Shown piece after piece: positions 8,670 to 17,212 of a DNA stretch of 61,556 bases (position 1 is its first letter; the number at the start of each line of letters is the position of its first letter). Source of the DNA: Anaerolineae bacterium (lineage in GTDB: Bacteria > Chloroflexota > Anaerolineae > Aggregatilineales > Phototrophicaceae); the NCBI GenBank assembly GCA_025454525.1, contig JALOOG010000013.1, forward strand, positions 1 to 61,556, given 5' to 3'. Position numbers and translations under genes: made by a program. The notes under the pieces were generated by a model. It worked only from the letters and a program-made list of their open reading frames with translations. It did not search any database and was not told the origin of the DNA.

Positions 8670-9647
8670 ATGCACAAACGCGAACGCTTAGGGAGAACTA
8701 TCGCGGGAGAAGCAGTGGATCGCGCTCCGGTCGCGTTATGGCGCGCCTTTCCGGGCGATGATCAGCGCGCCCAAGATCTCGCACAAGCGGTGATCGCGTT
8801 TCAACAGACCTATGATTGGGATTTTGTGCATTTGATGCCTGCCCAAAATTACATGCTCATCGATTACGGGTTACAAGATGATTGGCAAGGTTCACCCCTT
8901 GGGGAACGGGTGATCTTAAAATCACCCGTCAAACGTTCGTTAGATTGGACGGAACTTCGCACCCTTGATCCCGAACGTGGTGAATATGGCAAGGTGTTAA
9001 CCTGTTTGCGGGGGATTTTGGGTGAAATGGACACCCCCGTGATCGTCACACTCGATAGTCCTTTAACCCAAGCGCAACGGTTGGTCGGGAAAACGCTCTT
9101 TTTGCGGCATTTGCGTAAATTCCCTGATCGGGTGATCACCGGACTGAACACGATCACCGAAAGCACATTACGTTATGTGGATGCGTTGCGATCATCGGGG
9201 ATCGCGGGGGTGTGTTATAGGATTGAACATGCCGATTACGAGGTGTTCTCCGAAAATGAGTACGATCTGATTGGGATGCCTTATGATCGGCGGATTTTAG
9301 ATCATTTACCGGAGAACTGGTGGTTTAACTTGGTGTCGTTACAGGGGCAAGCGCCGATGTTACGGTTTGTGAACAGCTTACGCTCACACGCGCTCCAATA
9401 CGAGGACGCGAGTAGCGCTTTTAGCAGTTTACGGACGGAATACAGCGGGGCTTTATGCGGAGGCTTGACGATCGAAGCCCACTTGTTATACGGGACCCCC
9501 ACTATTATCCGTAACGCGGTTCGTGATGTTATCGTAGAGATGAACGCACATCGTTTGATCGTTTCGGCCAGCGGTGCGATCCCGATCACCACTCCGATCT
9601 CGCATTTGCGCGCTGTCCGTGCTGCTGTAGACCTAATGAGGAAATAA
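8670..9647 (+). CDS. uroporphyrinogen decarboxylase (URO-D) family protein
   Basis: The product is 325 residues. The opening RERLGRTIAGEAVDRAPVALWR and the (beta/alpha)8-like spread of motifs match the URO-D superfamily, which includes HemE and the corrinoid methyltransferases MtaA/CmuA. The HemE fingerprint MRQAGRY near the N-terminus is absent (ALWRAFPGDD stands there), so this is probably not the haem-pathway enzyme. Its reaction is unknown. It lies between a TPR gene and rsmD in a tight group; no corrinoid protein is nearby. Confidence 0.75.
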   Translation: MHKRERLGRTIAGEAVDRAPVALWRAFPGDDQRAQDLAQAVIAFQQTYDWDFVHLMPAQNYMLIDYGLQDDWQGSPLGERVILKSPVKRSLDWTELRTLDPERGEYGKVLTCLRGILGEMDTPVIVTLDSPLTQAQRLVGKTLFLRHLRKFPDRVITGLNTITESTLRYVDALRSSGIAGVCYRIEHADYEVFSENEYDLIGMPYDRRILDHLPENWWFNLVSLQGQAPMLRFVNSLRSHALQYEDASSAFSSLRTEYSGALCGGLTIEAHLLYGTPTIIRNAVRDVIVEMNAHRLIVSASGAIPITTPISHLRAVRAAVDLMRK

Positions 9648-9654
9648 ACGAGTT

Positions 9655-10224
9655 ATGCCGTTACGGGTGATCGCGGGAAGCGCCAAAGGGCGAAAATTAA
9701 AGCTGGTGCCGGGTGAAGGCACACGGCCGATCATGGATCGTGTCAAAGAAGCGTTGTTTAGCATCTTAGGGCGTGAGATCTTTGACGCGGTGATGTTGGA
9801 TCTATTTGCAGGTACGGGCAGCGTCGGCATTGAGGCCTTAAGTCGTGGCGCGAGTCATGTCACCTTTGTTGATTCCGATCGGGCGGCGATCCAGACGATC
9901 CACGAAAACCTCAAAATCGCCAATGTAGCCGATCGGGCGCAGGTGCGACGCGGGGATGCGCTAGAATTGTTGAAACAACCGCCCCCCCGCCCTTTTGATC
10001 TGATCTTTATCGCGCCCCCTCAATACAAAGACCTTTGGATTCAGACGCTTCAGGCCCTTGAAAAAAATCATACGTGGATTCCGGCGGGTACGAATGTAAT
10101 TGTGCAGATTGATCCCAAAGAAAAACAAGATCTCGCGTTAAAATACTTAGAGACCACCGATCAACGACAATATGGCAAAACTCTGTTATTGTTTTTTGAA
10201 GCCAAAAACGCGGAGGAATCATGA
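9655..10224 (+). CDS. rsmD: 16S rRNA (guanine-N2) methyltransferase RsmD
   Basis: RsmD methylates the exocyclic amine of G966 (E. coli numbering) in 16S rRNA using SAM. The family opening RVIAGSAKGRKLKLVPG and the block TRPIMDRVKEALFSIL are clear. The SAM-binding motif is LDLFAGTGSVGIEALSRGA (about 49-67). The catalytic N-methyltransferase motif, normally DPPY, reads IAPPQY (about 121-126), so the Asp is an Ala. Length (189) is normal. It overlaps the next gene by 4 bases. Confidence 0.92.
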   Translation: MPLRVIAGSAKGRKLKLVPGEGTRPIMDRVKEALFSILGREIFDAVMLDLFAGTGSVGIEALSRGASHVTFVDSDRAAIQTIHENLKIANVADRAQVRRGDALELLKQPPPRPFDLIFIAPPQYKDLWIQTLQALEKNHTWIPAGTNVIVQIDPKEKQDLALKYLETTDQRQYGKTLLLFFEAKNAEES

Positions 10225-10646
10225 CAGTCGATCACTATGGACAACTTGAGTCTATTGCCAACGAATTGATGAAAGAATTTGATATAAAAGTCGCCCCTGT
10301 GCCAGTGGAAAGCATGTTACGCGATCCAAAACCGGGCATGTGGTCAAGCATGAACCTGAACCAATTGACAGGGAGCTTTTTTAGCATTCGAGATCAATAT
10401 TCACCGCGGATGTCAATGGCACGGTTGATCGCCCGCCTCTTGATCAATACCGAATGGGGTCAACAACGTGAGCTTAGCAAATTGATCACCGATGAAGACT
10501 CGCTACGAGCCTTTGCACGCATGGTGATCATGCCAAAGTCGCTGCTTCAAACGCTGTCATCGGGGGCAAAAAACGCGGTGACGATCCGCATGAATTTTGA
10601 AGTCCCAGAAGAGGACGCACAACAACGCCTGTTGGAGATCCTCTAA
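10221..10646 (+). CDS. degenerate ImmA/IrrE-like protein without HExxH
   Basis: The 141-residue product follows the ImmA/IrrE plan: PVPVESML near the N-terminus, then a helix SMARLIARLL where active members have the zinc-peptidase helix AHELGH, then EDSLRAFARMVIMP, matching the E..AN.FA..LLMP motif. The HExxH residues are replaced by R68-L-I-A-R72, so zinc binding and proteolysis are unlikely. It may be a binding or regulatory remnant. Family assignment is from motif pattern only. It is coupled to rsmD by a 4-base overlap. Confidence 0.6.
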   Translation: MTVDHYGQLESIANELMKEFDIKVAPVPVESMLRDPKPGMWSSMNLNQLTGSFFSIRDQYSPRMSMARLIARLLINTEWGQQRELSKLITDEDSLRAFARMVIMPKSLLQTLSSGAKNAVTIRMNFEVPEEDAQQRLLEIL

Positions 10647-10656
10647 CAAGCGGCTG

Positions 10657-10688
10657 TCTAGAGGATATGTTAGCGATGATCCTCTAGA
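10657..10688. terminator. bidirectional hairpin between convergent genes
   Basis: TCTAGAGGAT (10657-10666) pairs perfectly with ATCCTCTAGA (10679-10688) across a 12-base loop. The right arm is built from the last codons of cca. It sits between the two convergent stops and can fold in either transcript. Confidence 0.55.
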
Positions 10689-12055
10689 TAACTACGGGCC
10701 AAGAGCATCGCTTCATCCGACGTGGTGATCAGTCCTTGCGCTTGTGCTTCACGGATCGCGGTCAAAAGCTGTCCGATGATTTTGCCAGACTTCAGTTGCA
10801 AGGCTAATTTGAGCTGATGACCGTCTACTAACATCGGTGGACGGACGACCTGTTCATAACGCTCAAAATAAGCCTCAAATAACGTGCGTAACCGCTGCAC
10901 CCACAATAACCACTGATCTTGTTTTAATTCGGTGTGTTGCAACATCAGGTAACGGGCGGTCGCAAATAAACACACATCGACTCCGGTTTGATCCAACGGA
11001 TACCAAAAGCGATGAATAGCTAATGGGGTGAGCGGTTCACGAAAAATCGGATGATCTTGATGTGCGATCACAGTGCTGATCACATGACGTTCGGCATTGC
11101 TTAAACGCAAGTCCTCTAAGCGTTGGCTGCTCTCATCCGCTTGATAAAGCAACGCAGCCAACATCAGCACCGCACGATGATTGCGTTGTTCGGGATAATG
11201 GGTATCCATGCGCTGATTTAACGCCACCCGATAGCGATCCAATTGCATCACCAACATGCCAAACTCAAAATTGGCCGCTGTGTTATCGCTTCGAGTAAAG
11301 CTTAGCGCTGAAAACAACGTGTTCAGCTTGTCTACCAACAACAAAACCGCTTCACGACTCGCGGGGATCTCCGGCACGATCAACGGTAGCACACCGATCT
11401 TATCGGCGATCCGTAAGGCGCTAGTCGGACGCGATAATGCAAGGATTTTGAAAAATTCATCGCGAATCCGTTCACCGGAGGTATAGATTAAGCGCGGGGC
11501 TTGCAGTCGTATCTCTGTCAGGGTTTCTGGGGCTAAGCGGAAACTTAACTGCACGCTTTGACGAATGCCCCGTAAGACTCGAAGCGGATCGTTACTTAAC
11601 GCTGTCGGCGCACATAAGCGTAAGCGCTTGTTGATGAGATCGCCTTCACCATTCAACGGATCGATCACTTGGGTGAGATCGCCTTTGAGGTCGACGACGA
11701 TCGCGTTAATCGTAAAATCGCGATCTTGCAGATCGGCTAACAACGTTGTACCGCGAAAGCCGGCCACATCAATGTTCAATTTGCCCGTGGGTGTATCGAT
11801 CAAGACTCGTGCGACATCGCGTTCTGCATCCATGACAAACACATCGCCCTTAAAATGATTGGCGATTTGACGGGCCAGATCGCGTGCGCTACCCGAAGTG
11901 GTCAGATCAATATCTTTGATCGGGCGATGCAGATAAGCATCTCGCACCGCCCCACCCACGATATAGATCGCCACGTTTATGGCGATCGTGATCTCTTGCA
12001 GATCGTACACCCAATCTGACCACAATAACGGGCGTTTCGGCGGGTGTGGGATCAT
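10670..12055 (-). CDS. cca: tRNA nucleotidyltransferase / poly(A) polymerase family (class II, CCA-adding)
   Basis: A 461-residue class II nucleotidyltransferase that probably adds or repairs CCA at tRNA 3' ends. The nucleotide-binding loop IVGGAVRD (about 32-39) is followed by the metal-binding KDIDLTT (about 47-53), then RDFTINA (about 111-117) and the helical motif NDPLRVLRGIRQSVQL (about 153-168). The C-terminal half is helical with an HD-like region but no clear HD pair. It overlaps hpt by 4 bases. A poly(A) polymerase role or a split A-/CC-adding role cannot be excluded. Confidence 0.88.
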   Translation of the reverse strand: MIPHPPKRPLLWSDWVYDLQEITIAINVAIYIVGGAVRDAYLHRPIKDIDLTTSGSARDLARQIANHFKGDVFVMDAERDVARVLIDTPTGKLNIDVAGFRGTTLLADLQDRDFTINAIVVDLKGDLTQVIDPLNGEGDLINKRLRLCAPTALSNDPLRVLRGIRQSVQLSFRLAPETLTEIRLQAPRLIYTSGERIRDEFFKILALSRPTSALRIADKIGVLPLIVPEIPASREAVLLLVDKLNTLFSALSFTRSDNTAANFEFGMLVMQLDRYRVALNQRMDTHYPEQRNHRAVLMLAALLYQADESSQRLEDLRLSNAERHVISTVIAHQDHPIFREPLTPLAIHRFWYPLDQTGVDVCLFATARYLMLQHTELKQDQWLLWVQRLRTLFEAYFERYEQVVRPPMLVDGHQLKLALQLKSGKIIGQLLTAIREAQAQGLITTSDEAMLLARSYLEDHR

Positions 12056-12603
12056 AGTTGACTGGTATCCACCACGCCGATAAACGGTAGGTTGCGGAAT
12101 TTCTCATCAAGATCTAATCCGTAACCGAACACAAATTTGTCCTCGATCTCGAAGCCGATATAGTGGATCGGGATCTCGACTTCGCGCCGTGAGGCCTTAT
12201 TGAGCAGGGTACAAAGTTTGAGGCTGGCCGGGCGACGAGTCTCTAAAAGGTGCATCACCGATTGAAGGGTGTGACCGCTGTCGATAATGTCTTCAATGAT
12301 CAAGACGTGTTTATCGGTGAGATGAGTCGTTAAATCCATGTCGATACGGACATTCCGCGTCGTGGTGCGTGCGCCTTTGCCATAGCTAGAGACCGCCATA
12401 AAATCTACCTCATGTGGCACATGAATATGGCGTGTGAGGTCACACAAAAACATCACACCACCTTTTAGAATGCAGACCAAGATCAAATTGTCTAGGTCGG
12501 CATAATCACGGGTGATCTGTTCACCCAAGGCCTGTACTCGTTCTTGTAGCGTCACCTCATCGATCAAGATTTCGCTCAAATATTTTTTATAAGCATCGAT
12601 CAT
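12052..12603 (-). CDS. hpt: hypoxanthine phosphoribosyltransferase
   Basis: A purine salvage enzyme converting hypoxanthine or guanine plus PRPP to IMP or GMP. The PRPP-binding motif VLIIEDIIDSGHTL (about 98-111) is intact, as are the early DNLILVCILKGGVMF block (about 36-50) and the substrate loop FVFGYGLDLDEKFRNLP (about 156-172). The length of 183 is typical. An AGGA lies about 10 bases before the ATG. It is first in a two-gene unit with cca; bacterial hpt is often adjacent to tilS-ftsH, which is not the case here. Confidence 0.95.
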   Translation of the reverse strand: MIDAYKKYLSEILIDEVTLQERVQALGEQITRDYADLDNLILVCILKGGVMFLCDLTRHIHVPHEVDFMAVSSYGKGARTTTRNVRIDMDLTTHLTDKHVLIIEDIIDSGHTLQSVMHLLETRRPASLKLCTLLNKASRREVEIPIHYIGFEIEDKFVFGYGLDLDEKFRNLPFIGVVDTSQL

Positions 12604-12676
12604 AACGCTGATCCTAACGGTTCGATAAGCGTCTGAATTATAACCATTTATAACGAGAGAATCGATGCTTGATCGA

Positions 12677-13219
12677 TCAACGGAACAAAATCTGTACGGT
12701 TAAGCGCCCTAACACTAATTCATCCCCCTTACGGATCACGGTTGGGATGTTGGGATCAAGACGTTTTCCAGCTAAAAAAGTGCCATTGGTACTACGTAGA
12801 TCGGTGATATAGAGCCGATCACCCTCTAGATGTAATGAGGCGTGTTCACGCGAGACTCCCCGATCGGCCGCGCCATACGGAGTCAGATCAACGGTGGGAG
12901 CATTGCGTGATTTAAGATCAAAGCGGCCTAAGATAACGGGTTTGTGTTCTTGCATTTCTAACCGTTCAACCATGCCACGGATCACCAAGATCACTTCACG
13001 GTTGTCACCGAGTGAAGTCGTGCCACCTTGGATCGGCGCATTACCATAACGCCGAGGCAAGTTTTTGTTCGATAGCACGGCTGTATCATGCTTCTTAATC
13101 AGCGTATCGGAGCGAGTGTCATGGAAATCCACATTGTATTTATCCGCATCCGGTGACGTAGATGGAAGCTCCATCGTAGATTTTTCAGATTCATCTTGCG
13201 GTGGTGGAAAATTCGACAT
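12677..13219 (-). CDS. FHA domain protein
   Basis: The first about 85 residues are polar and apparently disordered (Ser/Asp-rich start). A C-terminal forkhead-associated domain follows, with ILGRFD, SREHASL and DLRSTNGTFL (about 95-178). FHA domains bind phosphothreonine peptides, so this protein probably reads Ser/Thr kinase output; no kinase is encoded in the window. It is divergent from the Hsp70 operon, with about 170 bases between the starts. A Thr-rich stretch (TTSLGDN) near residue 67 could be a phosphorylation site as in GarA-like proteins; that is speculative. Confidence 0.88.
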   Translation of the reverse strand: MSNFPPPQDESEKSTMELPSTSPDADKYNVDFHDTRSDTLIKKHDTAVLSNKNLPRRYGNAPIQGGTTSLGDNREVILVIRGMVERLEMQEHKPVILGRFDLKSRNAPTVDLTPYGAADRGVSREHASLHLEGDRLYITDLRSTNGTFLAGKRLDPNIPTVIRKGDELVLGRLTVQILFR

Positions 13220-13259
13220 GCCTAATTTCTTTATTTGTTTGATCGATGCTTAGTCGCTA

Positions 13260-13279
13260 TTGTAACACGTTTTTTACAA
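13260..13279. promoter_or_regulatory. inverted repeat between the FHA and Hsp70 genes
   Basis: TTGTAA (13260-13265) and TTACAA (13274-13279) form a palindrome with an 8-base centre, about 40 bases from the FHA start. It could be an operator for one or both divergent units. Confidence 0.35.
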
Positions 13280-13303
13280 GCGATTCCACCTGCAAAGTGT
13301 GGT

Positions 13304-13331
13304 TTGCCAAAAATCCCATATCCTTTAAAAT
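13304..13331 (+). promoter_or_regulatory. candidate promoter of the Hsp70-HEAT-WD40 operon
   Basis: TTGCCA at 13304-13309 and TAAAAT at 13326-13331 with a 16-base spacer, about 60 bases before the Hsp70 start at 13392. No CIRCE-type heat-shock operator (TTAGCACTC-N9-GAGTGCTAA) is present. Confidence 0.5.
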
Positions 13332-13391
13332 CTGGGGCGGCATTAAAATGAAGTTTCAATTTGGTTATAAACTGGCGGGGGTAAGCACTGC

Positions 13392-14993
13392 ATGGGGCAT
13401 AAACTGGCAATTGACTTTGGCACCACCAATAGCGTGATCGCGCATTGGCGTGTTGAGGGGGAAGAAACCGAGATTTTAGCAATCCCGACCCTAAGTTATT
13501 CGGGAGAAAAAGACCTACCAAGCGTTGTACCGTCGTTGTTATATGTCGCCGATGGTGCGGCCGGTGCGGTGATCTGTGGGCAAGCGGTGCGTGAACAGGG
13601 ACTCGACGCGCAACGTAATAATCGTCTCTTTCGCAATTTTAAGCGCGGGATCGTGGCCTCACCCGCACCAGAGCCGCGTCAAATTGACGGCAAATTGTGG
13701 GCGGATCGGGATGCTGGGCGTGAATTTGTGAAAAAAGTGATCCACAGCTTGCCCTTTAAAGACTCGGAGATTGAACAATTGGTCTTAACCGCCCCAGTGG
13801 CCTCGTTTGAGGGCTATCTACAATGGCTTAACGATGTGATCGATGACATCGCACCGGATAAGATTCGGGTGGTAGATGAATCAACCGCCGCTGCGCTAGG
13901 ATATGCCGTGACGAAACCGGGCGCGGTGGTACTGGTGTTTGATTTTGGGGGCGGGACATTAGATCTATCGTTGGTGCAGTTGCCAGAAAATCGGGAAAAA
14001 ACGGGCGGGTTTTTACAACGGTTACGTAAGGGCAATGCGAATCAACATACCGCGAAAGTGATCGCAAAGGCCGGGCGGATCATCGGGGGTAGCGACATCG
14101 ATCAATGGTTGATCGCCGAAATGTTAAAACGCACGGGTCAAACCCCACAATCGCTCGGTAATGAATATGCCACCTTGCTCACCCGTTGCGAACACGCCAA
14201 GATCTTACTTTCCACACAAGAAAAAGCCGATGTGAATTTTCAGGGCGAAAATCAAGCGTATACCGTGACGATCACTCGTGAAGAATTGGAAAAATTGTTA
14301 GAGGATAACGGGTTCTATACCACCTTACGCCGAGTGGTCGATAAGGTGATGCACGTTGCGCGCCAACGCGGGATTTTCAAAGAGGACATCCATTATGTGT
14401 TAATGGTCGGAGGCACATCGCTGATGCCGTCGGTACAACGCACCTTAGGGCAGTATTTTACCGATATGGCGGTGCGCGCCGATAAACCGTTTACCGCAGT
14501 GGCCGAAGGCGCGTTACAAGTGGCCGCGGGCTTTGGCCTAGAAGACTACTTGATCCATAGCTACGGGTTGCGTCATCTCAACGCCGAAACCGGTGAACAC
14601 GCTTATGATGAGATCATCCCAATGGGCAGTCGTTACCCCACCACCACGCCGATCGAAGTGGTATTAGGGGCAGCTCACGATCAACAAATCGAGATCGAAT
14701 TTGTGATCGGCGAAATTGACACCGAGTCGCTCTCGATGGTGGAGGTGAAATATGAGGACGGTCAAGCGGTGTTTGTGGCAAAAGGCGGTGATGTGGAACA
14801 GAAGATCATCCCGTTAAACGAGGCTGAAGCGTTAAAAGCGTTGGCAAAACTGCAACCGGCCGGTAAAGCGGGCGAAGACCGTTTAAAAGCGCAATTTTCG
14901 ATCAATGATCGTCGCCAATTGCGGTTGACCGTGATCGATATGCAAACCAACAAAGAAATCTTAAAAGATGTAGCGCTGGTGACGTTGCGCTAG
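13392..14993 (+). CDS. Hsp70 family protein (DnaK-like, non-canonical)
   Basis: The ATPase domain is complete. Phosphate-1 motif is AIDFGTTNS (about 6-14), the connect-1 region VVDESTAAALGYA (about 160-172), phosphate-2 VFDFGGGTLDLS (about 182-193) and the adenosine motif LMVGGTSLMPSV. At 533 residues it is shorter than DnaK (about 630). The part after residue about 390 is a beta-rich domain without the helical lid, the EEVD-type end or an obvious DnaK substrate pocket. No dnaJ or grpE is adjacent. It heads an operon with HEAT and WD40 repeat genes, so it is probably a specialised chaperone-like ATPase rather than the housekeeping DnaK. Confidence 0.9.
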   Translation: MGHKLAIDFGTTNSVIAHWRVEGEETEILAIPTLSYSGEKDLPSVVPSLLYVADGAAGAVICGQAVREQGLDAQRNNRLFRNFKRGIVASPAPEPRQIDGKLWADRDAGREFVKKVIHSLPFKDSEIEQLVLTAPVASFEGYLQWLNDVIDDIAPDKIRVVDESTAAALGYAVTKPGAVVLVFDFGGGTLDLSLVQLPENREKTGGFLQRLRKGNANQHTAKVIAKAGRIIGGSDIDQWLIAEMLKRTGQTPQSLGNEYATLLTRCEHAKILLSTQEKADVNFQGENQAYTVTITREELEKLLEDNGFYTTLRRVVDKVMHVARQRGIFKEDIHYVLMVGGTSLMPSVQRTLGQYFTDMAVRADKPFTAVAEGALQVAAGFGLEDYLIHSYGLRHLNAETGEHAYDEIIPMGSRYPTTTPIEVVLGAAHDQQIEIEFVIGEIDTESLSMVEVKYEDGQAVFVAKGGDVEQKIIPLNEAEALKALAKLQPAGKAGEDRLKAQFSINDRRQLRLTVIDMQTNKEILKDVALVTLR

Positions 14994-15014
14994 AAAGGCA
15001 GAGGAGACGGTTTT

Positions 15015-16154
15015 ATGGGGAAAAGCCAGATCACCGGACGCGAACCGCGGTTGGCTTCGGGATATACCAAAAAAGGGGAACGGCGTTTATCGCTCCGGCA
15101 CTTGGGGACGATGTTGAACTTGTTACCACCGGAAGCGGTCTCGCTAGACGCACTCGCAGCGGCCGTCCATAATGAAGAATTTTTCGTGCGCTTTAATGCG
15201 GCGAAACTGCTTTCACGGCGGGCCGATCGCGACTCGCGTTTGATCCTGCAAGATGTATTAGACAATGGGGATGTCCCGGCTCGGGCCAGTGTGGCACGTC
15301 ATCTTTACGGATTTTCATGGTTTGCAGCTGAACCGTTGATCCGTAAAGCGCTGAAAGACAAGGATTATCGCGTGCGTGAAGCGGCGATCTACGCGCTATG
15401 TGATTTACGGGAACTCAACGCCTATCAATTGATGGTCGAAGTCTTAAAAAATGAGGAAGATGATGTGCGTGCCGCGGCCGCGTGGGGCCTGCGCGATTGC
15501 CAAGACTCTGCGGCCGTGCCGGTGTTAGAGGTGGTGTTGCAAGCGCAAGATCCTGAAGTGCGGATCAAGGCTCTTGAAGCACTCGGCGCAAATGATACCC
15601 CGGAAGCGATGCCCGTGGTGCGTGATGCGATGAATGACCCAGAACCCGAAGTTAAATACGCGGCCACACTAAGCTTACTTGAATTGTCTGGAGAACGTTG
15701 GTTACAAGAACTCTCCGGCATCATCGGGCGCACCAGTGGCGTAACCTTGCAACAGGTGTTACGCGGGTTCTTCCATGCCACCAACTACTTGAAGATTGAT
15801 GTGGGTCGCACCAAAGCGGCCGATCTGATGATCGATGCGTTAGAAACGGCCCTTCTGGACACGATGCCCGAAGTCCGGCGGGCGGTGATCTGGCCGTTGG
15901 CATGGATGCGTCATGCGCGCACCCCGCAGATCCTCCGGAAAAGCTATAACATCGAATTGGATAGCGAGGTGAAAGCGGAGATCGTGCGAATTAGCACCAG
16001 TTTGATGTCGAGTCTCACCGGGGCCAACAGTGAAGAATTGGCAGCGGCCGACTACATCTTGCAAGATGCACTACAAAGCCAAGATCCCAAGATCAAAACG
16101 GCGGCCGAAGAGGCCTTAAGAAATCGTGAGTTCGCCGCGTCTGGAAAGACATAA
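15015..16154 (+). CDS. HEAT-repeat protein
   Basis: The 379-residue soluble protein is made of PBS-lyase-type HEAT repeats of about 31 residues: DYRVREAAIYALCDLRE, DDVRAAAAWGLRDCQD, DPEVRIKALEALGAND and EPEVKYAATLSLLELSG, in succession from about 115 to 225. HEAT arrays are binding scaffolds. It starts 21 bases after the Hsp70 gene with a strong GAGGAG, so the two are co-expressed and might act together. No cofactor-lyase residues can be recognised. Confidence 0.85.
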   Translation: MGKSQITGREPRLASGYTKKGERRLSLRHLGTMLNLLPPEAVSLDALAAAVHNEEFFVRFNAAKLLSRRADRDSRLILQDVLDNGDVPARASVARHLYGFSWFAAEPLIRKALKDKDYRVREAAIYALCDLRELNAYQLMVEVLKNEEDDVRAAAAWGLRDCQDSAAVPVLEVVLQAQDPEVRIKALEALGANDTPEAMPVVRDAMNDPEPEVKYAATLSLLELSGERWLQELSGIIGRTSGVTLQQVLRGFFHATNYLKIDVGRTKAADLMIDALETALLDTMPEVRRAVIWPLAWMRHARTPQILRKSYNIELDSEVKAEIVRISTSLMSSLTGANSEELAAADYILQDALQSQDPKIKTAAEEALRNREFAASGKT

Positions 16155-16180
16155 TCGTCTAAAGATCGAAGGGATGACGG

Positions 16181-17212
16181 ATGATGATCCGTTGGTTGTT
16201 ATGGCTAATGTTGCTGATCCCTGCTCCACAAGCGGGATCGGCGCTGATCTTATCGCATGAGGCGGTTGTCACTGCCGCGGCATGGAGTCCAGATCAAACG
16301 CAAGTGATCACCAGTGCCGAAAACGGCCTGATCACCTTATGGGACGCGCAAACCGGTGAATCAGGACGCACTTGGCAAATTGAAGGAACCAGCGCACGCG
16401 GTATCCTGTGGAGTCAAACGGGGACTAGCCTCTTAGCTTGGTCACAGGCAGGTGATGTCTGGGTGATCGAAGTCAACGCCGAAACACCCCGCTTGATCCT
16501 CAAACATGACGCGCAAGTGATCGGCGCAATCTGGAATCAAGACGAAACCGCGATCTTATCGTGGTCGATGGATGGGACTGCGCGCATCTGGGATAGCCAA
16601 TCCGGTGAAAACGTGATCACCCTGACCGGAAATGAGGCGATGACTCAAGCGTCTTGGAACACCGATGAAACGACGATCCAGACTTTTAATGACGACGGCA
16701 CGATCGCCTTATGGGATGCGGTGACAGGTGAAAATCAGTTCACCCAAGCTTTAGATGACACTACGGCCGGCGTGCAGTGGACACGCGATCAATCACAATT
16801 GATCGCATGGTCAAACATGGGATCCATTGAATTGTTAGACGCGCAACTGAACCCGGTGCAACGCTTTCAACATCGCACATTTGTCGATGGCGCGCTATGG
16901 AATCAAGATGAAACCGCGATTTTGGCTTGGTCAGCAGATGACACCGCCCGCGTGTGGTCTCCTGATGGGACGGAACGCTTACGGATGCGTCATAACGATT
17001 GGGTCAATGGCGCTCGTTGGAACGCCGATGAGAGCTTGATCCTCACTTGGTCATATCGCACCGTGTACTTGTGGGATCAAAACGGTCTGAATATTGCGAC
17101 TTTTTCCCATGACAGCTTGGTCAACGGCGCAATTTGGAATGCCGATGAAACCCGCTTGCTCTCATGGGGTTGGGATCAAACAGCGCGAATCTGGACGATC
17201 GCACCCAACTAG
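16181..17212 (+). CDS. exported WD40 beta-propeller protein
   Basis: The 343-residue protein has a hydrophobic signal-like N-terminus (MIRWLLWLMLLIPAP) and about seven WD40 blades. Each blade has an unusually uniform signature of the form A-x-W-N-x-D-E-T-x-I-L-x-W-S-x-D-x-T-A-R-x-W (clear near residues 120-145, 235-265 and 315-340). The uniformity suggests recent blade duplication. It is third in the Hsp70-HEAT operon. If the signal is cleaved, the propeller is outside the cell while its operon partners are cytoplasmic. Its stop overlaps the convergent gene by 4 bases. Confidence 0.85.
   Translation: MMIRWLLWLMLLIPAPQAGSALILSHEAVVTAAAWSPDQTQVITSAENGLITLWDAQTGESGRTWQIEGTSARGILWSQTGTSLLAWSQAGDVWVIEVNAETPRLILKHDAQVIGAIWNQDETAILSWSMDGTARIWDSQSGENVITLTGNEAMTQASWNTDETTIQTFNDDGTIALWDAVTGENQFTQALDDTTAGVQWTRDQSQLIAWSNMGSIELLDAQLNPVQRFQHRTFVDGALWNQDETAILAWSADDTARVWSPDGTERLRMRHNDWVNGARWNADESLILTWSYRTVYLWDQNGLNIATFSHDSLVNGAIWNADETRLLSWGWDQTARIWTIAPN

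Noticed and set aside
8670-9647. HemE of haem biosynthesis
   Set aside because: The N-terminal HemE fingerprint is missing, so only the wider URO-D family can be supported.
13260-13279. A CIRCE heat-shock operator for the Hsp70 operon
   Set aside because: The palindrome does not match TTAGCACTC-N9-GAGTGCTAA in sequence or spacing.
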